This document shows positions 18,748 to 28,247 of a stretch of 64,000 nucleotides of DNA, in pieces (the first letter of the stretch is position 1; every line of letters begins with the position of its first letter). Location: positions 716,496 to 780,495 of the forward strand of contig NZ_SZZM01000001.1 of assembly GCF_005281615.1 (NCBI RefSeq), read 5' to 3'. A model generated the notes under the pieces. It did no database searches. It was not told the DNA's origin and saw nothing but the letters and a program-made list of their open reading frames with translations. The translations under genes and the position numbers were made by a program. The DNA comes from Rhodoligotrophos defluvii (GTDB taxonomy: Bacteria > Pseudomonadota > Alphaproteobacteria > Rhizobiales > Im1).

Positions 18748-20259
18748 TTACATTTTAGCTTCGAGCCCGAGGTCGCGGATCTTGCGATAGAGCGTCGAAC
18801 GCCCGATTCCAAGCTTGCGCGCAACCTCGGACATCTGGCCGCGATAGCGCTGCATGGCGAGACGGATCATGTCGGCCTCCACTTCCTCGAGCTTCCGGAT
18901 GTGGCCGCCCGAGGTGACGGCCGGAATGCCGAGCGGCACGCCCGCTCCCGCGATCTGGTCGGAAGAGCCGGCTGCAGGATCGCCGGCAGCAGCCGGCCCT
19001 TGCAGCGGTGCGGTGGGACTGGGCGCCGGTGCCCGTGCCGGCGCGGGAGCAGGTGGAATCCGGGCCGCATAGCCCCCCACCTGGGGCGCGATCTGCGGGA
19101 AGTCATTCACCTCCAGTGTGTCACCCTCGCAGAGCACGATCGCGCGGAACACCGCGTTTTCGAGCTGCCGCACATTTCCAGGCCACGAGTAGCTTTGCAG
19201 CATGTTGAGCGCCGTCGGTGATATGCCGCGGATCTTGCGTCCTTCCTCGGCGGCAAAGCGCACGATGAAGTGCTCGACCAGCGGCGGGATGTCCTCGAGC
19301 CGCTCACGGAGCGGCGGCACGTTTATGGGGAAAACGTTCAACCGGTAATAAAGATCCTCGCGGAATGTGCCCCGCTTGACCATGTCGATCAGGTTGCGGT
19401 TCGTGGCGGAGATCAGCCGGATGTTCACCTTCACGGGCTTGCGGGCGCCGACCGGATCGATCTCGCCCTCCTGGATCGCGCGCAGCAGCTTCACCTGGAT
19501 GTCGGCCGGCAGCTCGCCGACTTCATCCAAGAACAGGGTGCCGCCGTCCGCTTCCTGGAACTTGCCGATGTGCTTCTGCACGGCTCCGGTGAACGCGCCC
19601 TTCTCGTGGCCGAACAGGATGCTCTCCACCAGGTTTTCGGGGATCGCCCCGCAATTGACGGTCACGAACGGCTTGCCGCGCCGGTCGCTCTCCCCTTGGA
19701 TGGCGCGAGCGATCATCTCCTTGCCCACGCCGCTTTCCCCTTCGATGAGAATGGGGATGTTCGACGCGGCGGCGCGTCGGCCGAGCCGCGCGACCGCACT
19801 CATGGCGGGGCTCTCGGCAATCAGCGAGTCGAACGTGAGCTGACCTGATGCGCGTGCATTCAGGCGCTTCACCTCCTCGGTCAGCGCATTCACCTTCAAC
19901 AGGTTTTGAATGGAGACCTTCAGCCGCTCCGGATTGACCGGCTTCACCACGAAATCGTCCGCGCCGGCCCGCATCGCCTTGACGACCGTTTCGATCGAAC
20001 CGTGCGACGTCTGGACGATGACGGGGAGGTCTTTGCGGTGAGCCCCGAGATAGTCCAGAACCTGCATGCCGTCCACGTCCGGCATCACCAGATCAAGGAT
20101 CATCAGGCCGACTTCCTTGCCTTTCGCACCGGCGAGAAAGTCGAGTGCTTCCTGGCCCCCCTGTACTGTATAAGGCTCATACCCGAACCGGCGGATCAGC
20201 TCCTGGAGAATACGTTGCTGCGTCGGATCGTCATCGACAATAAGAACCGCCTGCGCCAT
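18748..20259 (-). CDS. Sigma-54-dependent response regulator (NtrC family)
   Basis: Three domains in order: receiver (phospho-acceptor Asp56, VKPVN lysine near 106), AAA+ activator domain (Walker A GESGVGKE at 174-181, sigma-54 contact loop GAFTGA at 221-226) and a C-terminal Fis-type helix-turn-helix (about 465-503). An Ala/Pro-rich linker (about 400-450) separates the last two. All activity residues are intact. No histidine kinase gene is in view, so it is an orphan here. It is transcribed toward the L,D-transpeptidase gene; I could not find a clear -24/-12 promoter in the 94-base gap. Confidence 0.92.
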   Translation of the reverse strand: MAQAVLIVDDDPTQQRILQELIRRFGYEPYTVQGGQEALDFLAGAKGKEVGLMILDLVMPDVDGMQVLDYLGAHRKDLPVIVQTSHGSIETVVKAMRAGADDFVVKPVNPERLKVSIQNLLKVNALTEEVKRLNARASGQLTFDSLIAESPAMSAVARLGRRAAASNIPILIEGESGVGKEMIARAIQGESDRRGKPFVTVNCGAIPENLVESILFGHEKGAFTGAVQKHIGKFQEADGGTLFLDEVGELPADIQVKLLRAIQEGEIDPVGARKPVKVNIRLISATNRNLIDMVKRGTFREDLYYRLNVFPINVPPLRERLEDIPPLVEHFIVRFAAEEGRKIRGISPTALNMLQSYSWPGNVRQLENAVFRAIVLCEGDTLEVNDFPQIAPQVGGYAARIPPAPAPARAPAPSPTAPLQGPAAAGDPAAGSSDQIAGAGVPLGIPAVTSGGHIRKLEEVEADMIRLAMQRYRGQMSEVARKLGIGRSTLYRKIRDLGLEAKM

Positions 20260-20570
20260 GTTTTCTGCATTCCTGAGGCGCCCCCCGAGGGTGCCGTTCA
20301 GCCATGTGGCTAATTACATGTTCGTGGTCCCCACAGCGCGGCACGCTGCAGGTATACTGTTTATTTGTACTGCTACACGGCCATATTATTAGATCTCGGA
20401 TATGACCCCGAAAAGGTTTAAAGGGTTACAGGCTTAACGGATCCCCAAGCCCAGCCGTCCCTACCCACCTCGCATGGCCGGCTTGTCTCCTAAGCTCGGG
20501 CGCCACATATGGCTCTTGTTCCGGGACGAAACACCTGCTGAGCTCCTTTTCCCATTTGAGAGGCATCGAT
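20260..20570. other. Divergent promoter region, 311 bases
   Basis: Separates the sigma-54 regulator from pepF. It is AT-rich around 20350-20420, with a TATACT hexamer and a GGTTTAAAGGGTTACAGG stretch that could serve promoters in either direction. No open reading frame that I trust. Confidence 0.5.
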
Positions 20571-22400
20571 ATGACAAGCTCGATTTCAGCGGAAGGGACC
20601 GCGGGCAATGCACTTACCGACCTGCCCGAATGGAACCTCGACGATCTCTATCCCGGTCCGGATTCGGTGGAGCTCAAGCGCGACCTCGAAACCGCCTCCG
20701 CTGACGTCAAGGCTTTTGCGGATCGCTACCGCGGTAAGATCGTGGAGCATGCCGGCAAATCGGACGGAGGAGCCTATCTCCATGGCGCCATCCGCGACTA
20801 CGAAGAGCTGAACGATCGCCTCGGGCGCATTGGCGCCTTCGCGACCCTCTACTATGTCGGCGACACGACCGATCCCAAGCGCGCCAAGACCTATGGCGAT
20901 CTCACCGATCGGCTCAACCGCATCACCACGGATCTGATCTTCTTCACGCTCGAGCTCAATCGCATCGACGAGCCCACGCTGGAAACGGCGTTGGACGATC
21001 CTGGCCTTGCCCGTTATCGGCCCTGGCTGCGCGAGCTGCGCAAGTGTCGTCCTCACCAGCTCGACGATCAGGCCGAGACCCTGTTCCACGAGCTGGAGCA
21101 GACCGGCGCCGGCGCCTGGAACCGGCTGTTCGACGAGACCATGGCCAGCCTGACATTCGACGTGGATGGCGAGACCCTGAGGCTCGAGCCCACGCTCAAT
21201 CTGCTCATGAGTCCGGACGAGGACAGGCGTCGGGCGGCCGCTGAGGCGCTGGCCAAGACATTTCGGGAAAATCTGCGGATCTTCACCCTGGTCACCAACA
21301 CGCTGGCCAAGGACAAGGAGATCTCGGACCGCTGGCGCAAATTCGAGGACATTGCCGATAGCAGGCACTTGTCTAACAGTGTCGAACGCGACGTCGTCGA
21401 CGCACTGGTGTCCTCCGTGCAGGCGGCCTATGCCCGGCTGTCGCATCGCTACTACCGGATGAAGGCCAAATGGCTCGGCAAGGACAAGCTTGCGTATTGG
21501 GACCGCAATGCGCCGTTGCCTTACGAGGAAACCCGGATGATCGGCTGGGACGAGGCGCAGCGCACCGTGCTCGAAGCCTATCAGGACTTCGCGCCGGCCT
21601 TGGCCGACACGGCCCGGCTGTTCTTCGACAAGCCTTGGATTGATGCGCCGGTTCGCCCCGGCAAGGCGCCGGGGGCCTTTGCCCACCCGACCGTGCCGAG
21701 CGCCCATCCCTATGTGCTTCTGAACTACCAGGGTAAGCAGCGCGACGTGATGACCCTGGCCCATGAGCTCGGCCACGGCGTGCACCAGGTTCTTGCCGCC
21801 CGGCAGGGATTGCTGCTCTCGCAGACGCCCCTGACCCTCGCCGAAACCGCGAGCGTGTTCGGCGAGATGCTCACCTTTCGCAAGCTGCTCGCCCAGACGA
21901 AAGACCCGCACAAGCGCAAGGCGCTGCTGGCCTCCAAGGTCGAGGACATGTTGAACACGGTCGTCCGCCAGATCGCCTTCTACACCTTCGAGCGTAAGGT
22001 CCACACCGAGCGCCGCGAGGGCGAGCTGACGGCCGATCGCCTGGGCGAGATCTGGTTGGAGGTCCAGCGGGAAAGCTTAGGCGATGCCTTTACCTTCGGC
22101 CCGGGCTACGAGACGTTCTGGACCTATATTCCCCATTTTATCCACTCGCCCTTCTACGTCTACGCCTATGCCTTCGGCGATTGCCTGGTCAATTCGCTCT
22201 ACGCCCTTTACGAGGAGGCGCATGAGGGCTTCGTTGAGAAATATCTTGCTATGCTCGAAGCGGGCGGATCGAAGCATCACACGGAGCTGCTGGCGCCGTT
22301 CGGGCTGAATGCGGCGGATCCCGCCTTCTGGAACAAGGGCCTGGCCATGATCGAGCGGTTGATCGACGAGCTCGAAGCCGTGGACGAGGGAACGCGGTGA
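20571..22400 (+). CDS. pepF: M3 family oligoendopeptidase F
   Basis: Cytoplasmic zinc metallopeptidase that cleaves short peptides. The zinc-binding HELGH lies at residues 398-402, with the downstream glutamate in AETASVFGEML. The N-terminal helical domain and the C-terminal FWTYIPHFIHSPFYVYAYAFG segment match the PepF/M3 group. Length 609. The ATG at 20571 has GAGAGG seven bases upstream, better than the start fifteen bases earlier. Its stop overlaps the GTG of the next gene by four bases. Confidence 0.93.
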   Translation: MTSSISAEGTAGNALTDLPEWNLDDLYPGPDSVELKRDLETASADVKAFADRYRGKIVEHAGKSDGGAYLHGAIRDYEELNDRLGRIGAFATLYYVGDTTDPKRAKTYGDLTDRLNRITTDLIFFTLELNRIDEPTLETALDDPGLARYRPWLRELRKCRPHQLDDQAETLFHELEQTGAGAWNRLFDETMASLTFDVDGETLRLEPTLNLLMSPDEDRRRAAAEALAKTFRENLRIFTLVTNTLAKDKEISDRWRKFEDIADSRHLSNSVERDVVDALVSSVQAAYARLSHRYYRMKAKWLGKDKLAYWDRNAPLPYEETRMIGWDEAQRTVLEAYQDFAPALADTARLFFDKPWIDAPVRPGKAPGAFAHPTVPSAHPYVLLNYQGKQRDVMTLAHELGHGVHQVLAARQGLLLSQTPLTLAETASVFGEMLTFRKLLAQTKDPHKRKALLASKVEDMLNTVVRQIAFYTFERKVHTERREGELTADRLGEIWLEVQRESLGDAFTFGPGYETFWTYIPHFIHSPFYVYAYAFGDCLVNSLYALYEEAHEGFVEKYLAMLEAGGSKHHTELLAPFGLNAADPAFWNKGLAMIERLIDELEAVDEGTR

Positions 22401-23773
22401 GCGAGCGCCGGGACGAGGAAGCCAATCGTTTGACCGGGCGCGTCGCTCGTTACGCCCGGGTCGGCACCAATGTCGGCGCGGTGGCGGCGCGGTTGGCGAG
22501 CGCCCAGCTGCTGGGCCGCAGCCGTGACGATGCGAGCAATGCGCGCCTGTTCCGGGAAGCGCTTGGCAACCTCCGCGGTCCCCTCATGAAGCTGGCGCAG
22601 ATGCTGTCGACCATTCCCGACGCTCTGCCCGCGGAATACGCGATCGAGCTGGCGCAGCTCCAGTCGAATGCCCCGCCCATGGGCTGGCCCTTCGTCCGCC
22701 GCCGCATGGCGGCCGAGCTAGGGCCCGATTGGCTTTCGCGCTTTGCAACCTTCGAGCGGGAGGCGGCGGCTGCCGCCTCGCTCGGTCAGGTGCACCGGGC
22801 CTCCACCAAGGAGGGCGAGCTCGTCGCCTGCAAGCTGCAATATCCCGAGATGCAGTCTGCCGTGGAGGCTGACCTCCAGCAGCTCAAATTCATCCTGGCG
22901 CTGCATCGGCGCATGGATCCGGCCATCGATACGACGGAGATTGGCGAGGAGATTGCCGCGCGGCTGCGCGAGGAGCTGGACTATCGGCGCGAGGCGAAGA
23001 ACATCGCGCTCTATGCCGAGATGCTCGCGCCCTATCCGACCATCCGCGTGCCGAAGGTGCATGACACGCTCTCAACCCGCCGTCTGCTCACCATGACCTG
23101 GCTCGAGGGCAAGCCCATCCTCTATTTCACGCAGCATAGCCTTGCGGCCCGCAATCTGCTGGGGCGGCACCTGTTCGACGCGTGGTGGCAGCCGTTCTGC
23201 CACTACGGCGCCATCCACGGCGACCCGCATCTCGGCAACTACACGGCCGTGGTCGACGCAAAGGATCAGCCCCAGGGCCTCAACCTCCTGGATTATGGCT
23301 GCATCCGGCTCTTCCATCCGCGTTTTGTGGCCGGCGTGGTCGATCTCTATCACGGACTGATGGCCAATGATCGCGACCGCATCGTCCACGCCTATGAGAC
23401 CTGGGGGTTCGTCGGCCTGTCCAACGAACTGATCGAGGCGCTCAATATCTGGGCCCGCTTCATCTATGGTCCGCTCATGGAGGACCGGGTGAGGCCGATC
23501 GCCGAAGGCGTGGCCCCCGGCCAGTATGGCCGCAGGGAAGCCTTCGCTGTGCACCGCACATTGAAGGAACGCGGCCCGGTCAAAGTGCCGCGGGAATTCG
23601 TGTTCATGGACCGCGCCGCCATCGGGCTGGGTTCGGTGCTGATCCACCTGCGCGCGGAACTCAATTTCCATCAGCTGTTCAAGGGCGCCATCGAGCGGTT
23701 CCGTCTTGAGGACGTTGCCAAGCGCCAGGCCGCCGCCTTCACCCGCGCGGGCATCGACGTTCCTGCAGCATGA
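22397..23773 (+). CDS. ABC1/ADCK/UbiB family atypical kinase
   Basis: Protein-kinase-like family linked to ubiquinone synthesis or lipid homeostasis. Visible elements are GPLMKLAQMLSTIPDALP (the place of the family KxGQ motif, here KLAQ), AAASLGQVHRA (the Ala-rich nucleotide loop), the ACKLQYP lysine, the catalytic IHGDPHLGNY loop and LLDYGC in place of DFG. Length 458. No membrane helices at the C-terminus, unlike E. coli UbiB, so it is more like the short alphaproteobacterial AarF group. GTG start, coupled to pepF by GTGA. Confidence 0.88.
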   Translation: MSERRDEEANRLTGRVARYARVGTNVGAVAARLASAQLLGRSRDDASNARLFREALGNLRGPLMKLAQMLSTIPDALPAEYAIELAQLQSNAPPMGWPFVRRRMAAELGPDWLSRFATFEREAAAAASLGQVHRASTKEGELVACKLQYPEMQSAVEADLQQLKFILALHRRMDPAIDTTEIGEEIAARLREELDYRREAKNIALYAEMLAPYPTIRVPKVHDTLSTRRLLTMTWLEGKPILYFTQHSLAARNLLGRHLFDAWWQPFCHYGAIHGDPHLGNYTAVVDAKDQPQGLNLLDYGCIRLFHPRFVAGVVDLYHGLMANDRDRIVHAYETWGFVGLSNELIEALNIWARFIYGPLMEDRVRPIAEGVAPGQYGRREAFAVHRTLKERGPVKVPREFVFMDRAAIGLGSVLIHLRAELNFHQLFKGAIERFRLEDVAKRQAAAFTRAGIDVPAA

Positions 23774-23865
23774 TTTTCTGTGCGGTGCACAAGCACTGTT
23801 GCCTTGGCCGAAACGATCGGCTATCGAACCCCGTTATCTGCTCGTAAACTGGGGGAAACAGCAAC

Positions 23866-24150
23866 ATGGCAGACGACACCGCCCCGCAGATCGACTTCAA
23901 CGAACATGAGCGAACCTATGTGAATTTCCTCAGGGGGTCGGTCGCCGTCATTCTCGGCTCCCTCATCGTCCTGGTTGCCCTGGTGATGTTCGCCTTTGGG
24001 TCGGGGGCCTCGGCCACGGTCCTGGGCTTCCTCGGGCTGATCTTCGGGCTCGCCGCCGTGGTGCTTGATCTGCGCATGGGCAGCAACTGGACCCTTTCGC
24101 TGGTGGTCACTGCGATCTTCGTCTTCATCACCCTCATGTGGGTCGCCTGA
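23866..24150 (+). CDS. Aa3-type cytochrome oxidase subunit IV-like small membrane protein
   Basis: 94 residues. The N-terminal DFNEHERTYVNFLRG matches the bacterial aa3 oxidase subunit IV domain (COX4_pro_2), and three hydrophobic segments follow at about 25-45, 47-64 and 70-92; the classical subunit has one helix, so this is a longer relative. ATG with GGGGGA upstream. Its TGA overlaps the pntAA ATG (ATGA), so it is produced together with the transhydrogenase. The link is conserved in alphaproteobacteria, but its role beside Pnt is unknown to me. Confidence 0.75.
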   Translation: MADDTAPQIDFNEHERTYVNFLRGSVAVILGSLIVLVALVMFAFGSGASATVLGFLGLIFGLAAVVLDLRMGSNWTLSLVVTAIFVFITLMWVA

Positions 24151-25277
24151 TGAAGCTGCTCGTCCTCGCGGATGGAGCGGCGGGCGCTGGCGAAACCCGT
24201 GTTGCGGCGGTACCGGACACCGTCAAGGCGCTCGTGAAGAAGGGACTTGACGTCGTCGTGGTCCGCGGCGCGGGCCAGGGCTCGTTTCTGTCTGACGACG
24301 CCTACCAGGCAGCCGGCGCCACCCTCGCCGACAGCGCTGCTGAAGCTGCGCGCGACGCCGATATCGTGCTGAGCGTCCGCCGCCCCCCAGCGGATGTGAT
24401 CGCCGCCTTGAAGCCCGGTGCCGTGGTGATCGGCCAGCTCGACCCTTATGGCCCGCGTGAGCCGATCGAGCAGATCGCGGGGCAGAAGGCCGTCGCCTTC
24501 GCCATGGAACTGATGCCGCGCATAACGCGCGCCCAATCCATGGACGTCCTGTCTTCCCAGGCCAATCTTGCCGGCTACAAGGCCGTCATTGACGCGGCCG
24601 CCACCTTCGGCCGCGCCCTGCCGATGATGATGACCGCCGCGGGCACGGTGCCCGCCGCCCGCGCCTTCATCATGGGGGTGGGCGTGGCTGGCCTGCAGGC
24701 CATCGCGACGGCCCGGCGGCTTGGCGCGGTGGTGACCGCGACCGACGTCCGGCGTGCCGCTGCCGAGCAGGTGCAGAGCCTGGGCGCCAAGTTCATCATG
24801 GTCGATGCGGAGGGCGAAGACCTCGAGACCAAGGGCGGCTACGCCAAGGAGATGAGCGAGGACTACCAGCGGCGCCAGGCGGCGCTGGTGGCCGAGCACA
24901 TCAAGGCGCAGGATATTGTCATCACCACCGCCCTCATTCCCGGCCGGCCCGCCCCCCGCTTGATTACTGCCGCCATGGTCGAGAGCATGAAGCCGGGCTC
25001 GGTGATCGTCGACCTCGCGGTCGAGCGCGGCGGCAATGTCGAGCTCTCGAAGCCCGGCGAGACTGTGGTGCACAACGGCGTCACCATCTTGGGCCATCTC
25101 AATCTCGCAGGTCGCTTGGCCGGCAATGCTTCGCCGCTCTATGCCAAGAACCTCACGAATTTCCTCGACGTCATAGTCAAGGACGGTGCGCTGGCGATCG
25201 ACTGGGACGACGAGATCATTCAAGGGACGGCGCTCACCAAGGATGGGGAGATCATCCATCCCGCTTTGAAGGGCTGA
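24150..25277 (+). CDS. pntAA: NAD(P) transhydrogenase subunit alpha part 1 (PntAA)
   Basis: Soluble NAD(H)-binding domain I of the proton-translocating transhydrogenase. It has the AlaDH/PNT N-terminal domain ([19 protein letters not shown]) and the Rossmann part ([27 protein letters not shown]), plus [24 protein letters not shown]. Length 375. As in Rhodospirillum rubrum, the alpha subunit is split: this gene ends before the membrane part, which is the next gene. Confidence 0.95.
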   Translation: MKLLVLADGAAGAGETRVAAVPDTVKALVKKGLDVVVVRGAGQGSFLSDDAYQAAGATLADSAAEAARDADIVLSVRRPPADVIAALKPGAVVIGQLDPYGPREPIEQIAGQKAVAFAMELMPRITRAQSMDVLSSQANLAGYKAVIDAAATFGRALPMMMTAAGTVPAARAFIMGVGVAGLQAIATARRLGAVVTATDVRRAAAEQVQSLGAKFIMVDAEGEDLETKGGYAKEMSEDYQRRQAALVAEHIKAQDIVITTALIPGRPAPRLITAAMVESMKPGSVIVDLAVERGGNVELSKPGETVVHNGVTILGHLNLAGRLAGNASPLYAKNLTNFLDVIVKDGALAIDWDDEIIQGTALTKDGEIIHPALKG

Positions 25278-25293
25278 TACGGGGGAAACGCCC

Positions 25294-25746
25294 ATGGAGA
25301 GTTTGACTGCGCAGCAGGCAGCCGATCAGGCGAGGGAAGCCGCCCAGCGGGCAATGGACGCAGCCGATCAGGCGCAGAGTTTTGCTGATGCCGCCCGGCT
25401 TGCGGCGGAAACCGGGGCCGACGCCTTGGGCGCTGCCACGGGCATTGATCCCTTCGTGTTCCGCCTGTCCATCTTCGTGCTCGCGATTTTCGTCGGCTAT
25501 TACGTCGTGTGGAGCGTCACGCCGGCCCTGCACACGCCGCTCATGTCGGTCACCAACGCGATCTCGTCGGTGATCGTGGTCGGCGCCCTCATCGCGGTGG
25601 CGGGCGGGGCCGCGCATGCCATCGCAGAGGCGAGCCTCACCTCGAAGCTGCTCGGCTTCGGCGCGCTCATCCTCGCATCCGTGAATATCTTCGGCGGCTT
25701 CCTGGTCACCCAGCGCATGCTCGCCATGTACCGCCGCAAGAGCTGA
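25294..25746 (+). CDS. pntAB: NAD(P) transhydrogenase subunit alpha part 2 (PntAB)
   Basis: Membrane domain of the alpha subunit. The 150-residue product has a 50-residue Ala/Gln/Asp-rich amphipathic N-terminus (likely coiled coil, not present in the minimal protein), then three to four membrane helices ([56 protein letters not shown]). It begins 16 bases after pntAA and ends 11 bases before pntB. Confidence 0.93.
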   Translation: MESLTAQQAADQAREAAQRAMDAADQAQSFADAARLAAETGADALGAATGIDPFVFRLSIFVLAIFVGYYVVWSVTPALHTPLMSVTNAISSVIVVGALIAVAGGAAHAIAEASLTSKLLGFGALILASVNIFGGFLVTQRMLAMYRRKS

Positions 25747-25757
25747 GGGGCTGGCCA

Positions 25758-27158
25758 ATGTCGGTGAACGTCGTCGCCACCCTGTATCTCGTGTCCGGGG
25801 TGCTGTTCATCCTCGCGCTGCGCGGTCTGTCACACCCTGAAACCTCGCGCCGAGGCAATCTGTTCGGCATGGTCGGCATGGCCATCGCCATTGTCACCAC
25901 CCTGTTCTATACCCCGCCGACCACCGCCGGCACCTGGACCATGGTGATCGCGGGCATCGCCATCGGCGGTGCGATCGGCGCGATGATCGCCCGGCGCATC
26001 CCGATGACGGCCATGCCCCAACTCGTCGCCGGCTTTCACTCGCTGGTCGGCCTGGCCGCCGTGCTGGTTGCCGCCGCGGCCCTCTATGCGCCCGCCGCCT
26101 TCGGCATCGGCACGCATGATCACGTCCATGCCGCGAGCCTGGTGGAAATGTCCCTGGGCGTCGCCATCGGCGCCGTCACCTTCACCGGCTCGATCGTGGC
26201 CTTCACCAAGCTGCAGGGCCTCGTCTCCGGCGCACCCGTCGTTTTCTCGGGCCAGCATTTGCTGAACCTGCTGCTCGGCCTGCTGCTGGTCGCCTTGATC
26301 GTGTGGTTCGTGGCCTCCGGCAGCCATGCGGCGTTCTGGTTGCTCACCATCCTCGCCCTGGCGCTCGGCATCCTGATCATCATCCCCATCGGCGGGGCCG
26401 ACATGCCGGTGGTGATCTCGATGCTGAACTCCTATTCGGGCTGGGCGGCGGCCGGCATCGGCTTCACCCTGGGCAACACGGCGCTCATCATCACCGGAGC
26501 CCTGGTCGGCTCCTCCGGTGCGATCCTGTCCTATATCATGTGCAAGGGCATGAATCGCTCCTTCTTTAACGTCATCCTCGGCGGCTTCGGCGGTGAGACA
26601 GCCGCTGGCGCCGCCGCCGGGGGCGGCGAGCAGCGCCCCGTCAAGCAGGGCTCGGCGGAGGATGCGGCCTTCCTGCTCAAGAACGCGTCCAAGGTCATCA
26701 TCGTGCCGGGCTACGGCATGGCGGTTGCCCAGGCGCAGCACGCGCTGCGCGAGATGGCCGACAGCCTCAAGAAGGCCGGTGTCGAGGTCAAGTATGCCAT
26801 CCACCCGGTGGCCGGTCGCATGCCCGGACACATGAACGTGCTGCTGGCCGAGGCCAATGTGCCCTATGACGAGGTGTTCGAGCTCGAGGACATCAATTCC
26901 GAGTTCGCCAATGCCGACGTGGCCTTCGTCATCGGCGCCAATGACGTGACCAACCCCGCCGCCAAGGAGGACAAGTCCTCCCCCATCTACGGCATGCCGG
27001 TCCTGGAGGTGTGGAAGGCCGGCACGGTCATGTTCCTCAAGCGGTCGCTGTCATCGGGCTATGCCGGCATCGACAACGACCTGTTCTATCGCGACAACAC
27101 CATGATGCTGTTCGGCGACGCCAAGAAGATGGTGGAAGCGATCGTCAAAGCGATGTAG
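25758..27158 (+). CDS. pntB: NAD(P) transhydrogenase subunit beta (PntB)
   Basis: Membrane and NADP(H)-binding subunit that couples hydride transfer from NADH to NADP+ with proton entry. About nine membrane helices occupy residues 1-260 (including GGADMPVVISMLNSYSGWAA), then the NADP domain with VIIVPGYGMAVAQAQ, YAIHPVAGRMPGHMNVLL, FVIGANDVTNPAAK and MPVLEVWKA. Length 466. Last gene of the cluster, followed by a clear terminator. Confidence 0.96.
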   Translation: MSVNVVATLYLVSGVLFILALRGLSHPETSRRGNLFGMVGMAIAIVTTLFYTPPTTAGTWTMVIAGIAIGGAIGAMIARRIPMTAMPQLVAGFHSLVGLAAVLVAAAALYAPAAFGIGTHDHVHAASLVEMSLGVAIGAVTFTGSIVAFTKLQGLVSGAPVVFSGQHLLNLLLGLLLVALIVWFVASGSHAAFWLLTILALALGILIIIPIGGADMPVVISMLNSYSGWAAAGIGFTLGNTALIITGALVGSSGAILSYIMCKGMNRSFFNVILGGFGGETAAGAAAGGGEQRPVKQGSAEDAAFLLKNASKVIIVPGYGMAVAQAQHALREMADSLKKAGVEVKYAIHPVAGRMPGHMNVLLAEANVPYDEVFELEDINSEFANADVAFVIGANDVTNPAAKEDKSSPIYGMPVLEVWKAGTVMFLKRSLSSGYAGIDNDLFYRDNTMMLFGDAKKMVEAIVKAM

Positions 27159-27196
27159 GGCCAGGCTGCCTCCGCGATCATAACCTTGGGTATCTG

Positions 27197-27226
27197 ACGG
27201 CCGGGCATCTTCGCCCGGCCGTTTTG
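27197..27226 (+). terminator. Rho-independent terminator after pntB
   Basis: A 10-base-pair GC-rich stem (ACGGCCGGGC / GCCCGGCCGT, 6-base loop) followed by TTTT, 39 bases beyond the pntB stop. Confidence 0.85.
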
Positions 27227-27345
27227 CTGTGGACCTCTGCAGGTGGAGCGAGGTCTCCGGTGATTTCTATTTTCAGTAGAGTTATAGGAGAATATACTAC
27301 CTAAAAGAGCAAAACCCGACCAATCGGAAAAAAGGTCCAGCCGCC

Positions 27346-28131
27346 ATGACCGCTGCACGGCCGATCATCAGACCAGAGCGAAGGAGGCCGGACGTCATGC
27401 GGCCGCGCGCGGTGGTCTGGCAGCCGAAAATCCGACTTGAGCCAGGAGAGTCGGCAGAACCGCCCGAGACCGGGCAAGCACTGCGGTCAGAACCTTTCGA
27501 CACGGAGCTCGGACAGCCGGCGCGCGCCCAAGGGAAACTGCCGAATGTTATTCGATGGCTGCTGGCGCGAAATTGGACCGAGCCTCCGATTGGCATCCTG
27601 CTGCTGCACCTCCTCGCCCGCTATCGAAGCGACCTGCTGGTTCAGCGTTTTCCGCCGTCGAACCGCCTGAAGATTGGCTGGCGGCGATCCCGGATCAGGT
27701 GGAACGCGGAAGAGCCGGCGCCCGGCAGCGTGAGCCGGTTTCTGGGTCGCGCCCTCCAGGCAGGCGAGCCATTGGCCAATGAAGTGATCCTGGCCTTTCT
27801 GGTCGATGTTCCGCTTCCGAAGCTCTACCGCATCGAGCTTCGCTTCTGGGTGGGTGCGAATGAGGATCTCGATCGAGCGATGGGCTGCCTGCTGGATTTC
27901 GTCCGGCGGACCGAAATGGCGCTCCCGCATCTCGACCCCTCCGTATTTGCCTATGCGACCGATAGCGAGCAGGTGACCATCGTTCTCCGCTTCTGGACCA
28001 GCCATCCCGACTACCGGGCGGTGGTCTTGGCGGCCAAGCCGGCGGCGCAACGGTTCCTGGGCGGCCACGGCATCACCGTGCTCGAGCCGAGCCGCTCGCT
28101 TCATTCGGTTCGTGAATATCCGCCGGTGTGA
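27346..28131 (+). CDS. Unknown protein with MscS-like C-terminal domain
   Basis: I do not recognise the 261-residue product as a named family. Residues 1-65 are basic and proline-rich; 66-100 contain one weakly hydrophobic stretch. Residues 158-253 follow the pattern of the MscS C-terminal cytoplasmic domain: RIELRFWVGANEDLDRAM, then VTIVLRFWTSHPDY, then FLGGHGITVLEPSRSLHSV, which mirror RIDLTIGVAYDSDID, NFVVRVWS and FDAAGISFPYPQ of E. coli MscS. The pore helices and beta domain of a channel are absent. It may be a soluble derivative, a remnant of a channel gene, or a chance likeness. It stands alone between the pnt operon and rpsU. Confidence 0.55.
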   Translation: MTAARPIIRPERRRPDVMRPRAVVWQPKIRLEPGESAEPPETGQALRSEPFDTELGQPARAQGKLPNVIRWLLARNWTEPPIGILLLHLLARYRSDLLVQRFPPSNRLKIGWRRSRIRWNAEEPAPGSVSRFLGRALQAGEPLANEVILAFLVDVPLPKLYRIELRFWVGANEDLDRAMGCLLDFVRRTEMALPHLDPSVFAYATDSEQVTIVLRFWTSHPDYRAVVLAAKPAAQRFLGGHGITVLEPSRSLHSVREYPPV

Positions 28132-28225
28132 TCACGTGCTGATCCAAACAAGCCGCGCCCGCGGTACCTAATGAGGCATCCGGGCACACTCGTGCTAGGT
28201 GATTTTGGTGGAGTTCGGACCGGAA

Positions 28226-28247
28226 AAGTCAGCCCGTCAGCGGGCCT
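28226..28247 (-). terminator. Short hairpin at the end of rpsU
   Basis: On the minus strand GCCCG-CTGA-CGGGC followed by TGACTTTTCC; the stem overlaps the rpsU stop codon. Five base pairs only, so weak. Confidence 0.4.

Noticed and set aside
27261-27345. Attachment site or small gene before the MscS-tail-like gene
   Set aside because: AT-rich stretch with a promoter-like look but no repeat partner and no short reading frame with a ribosome site.
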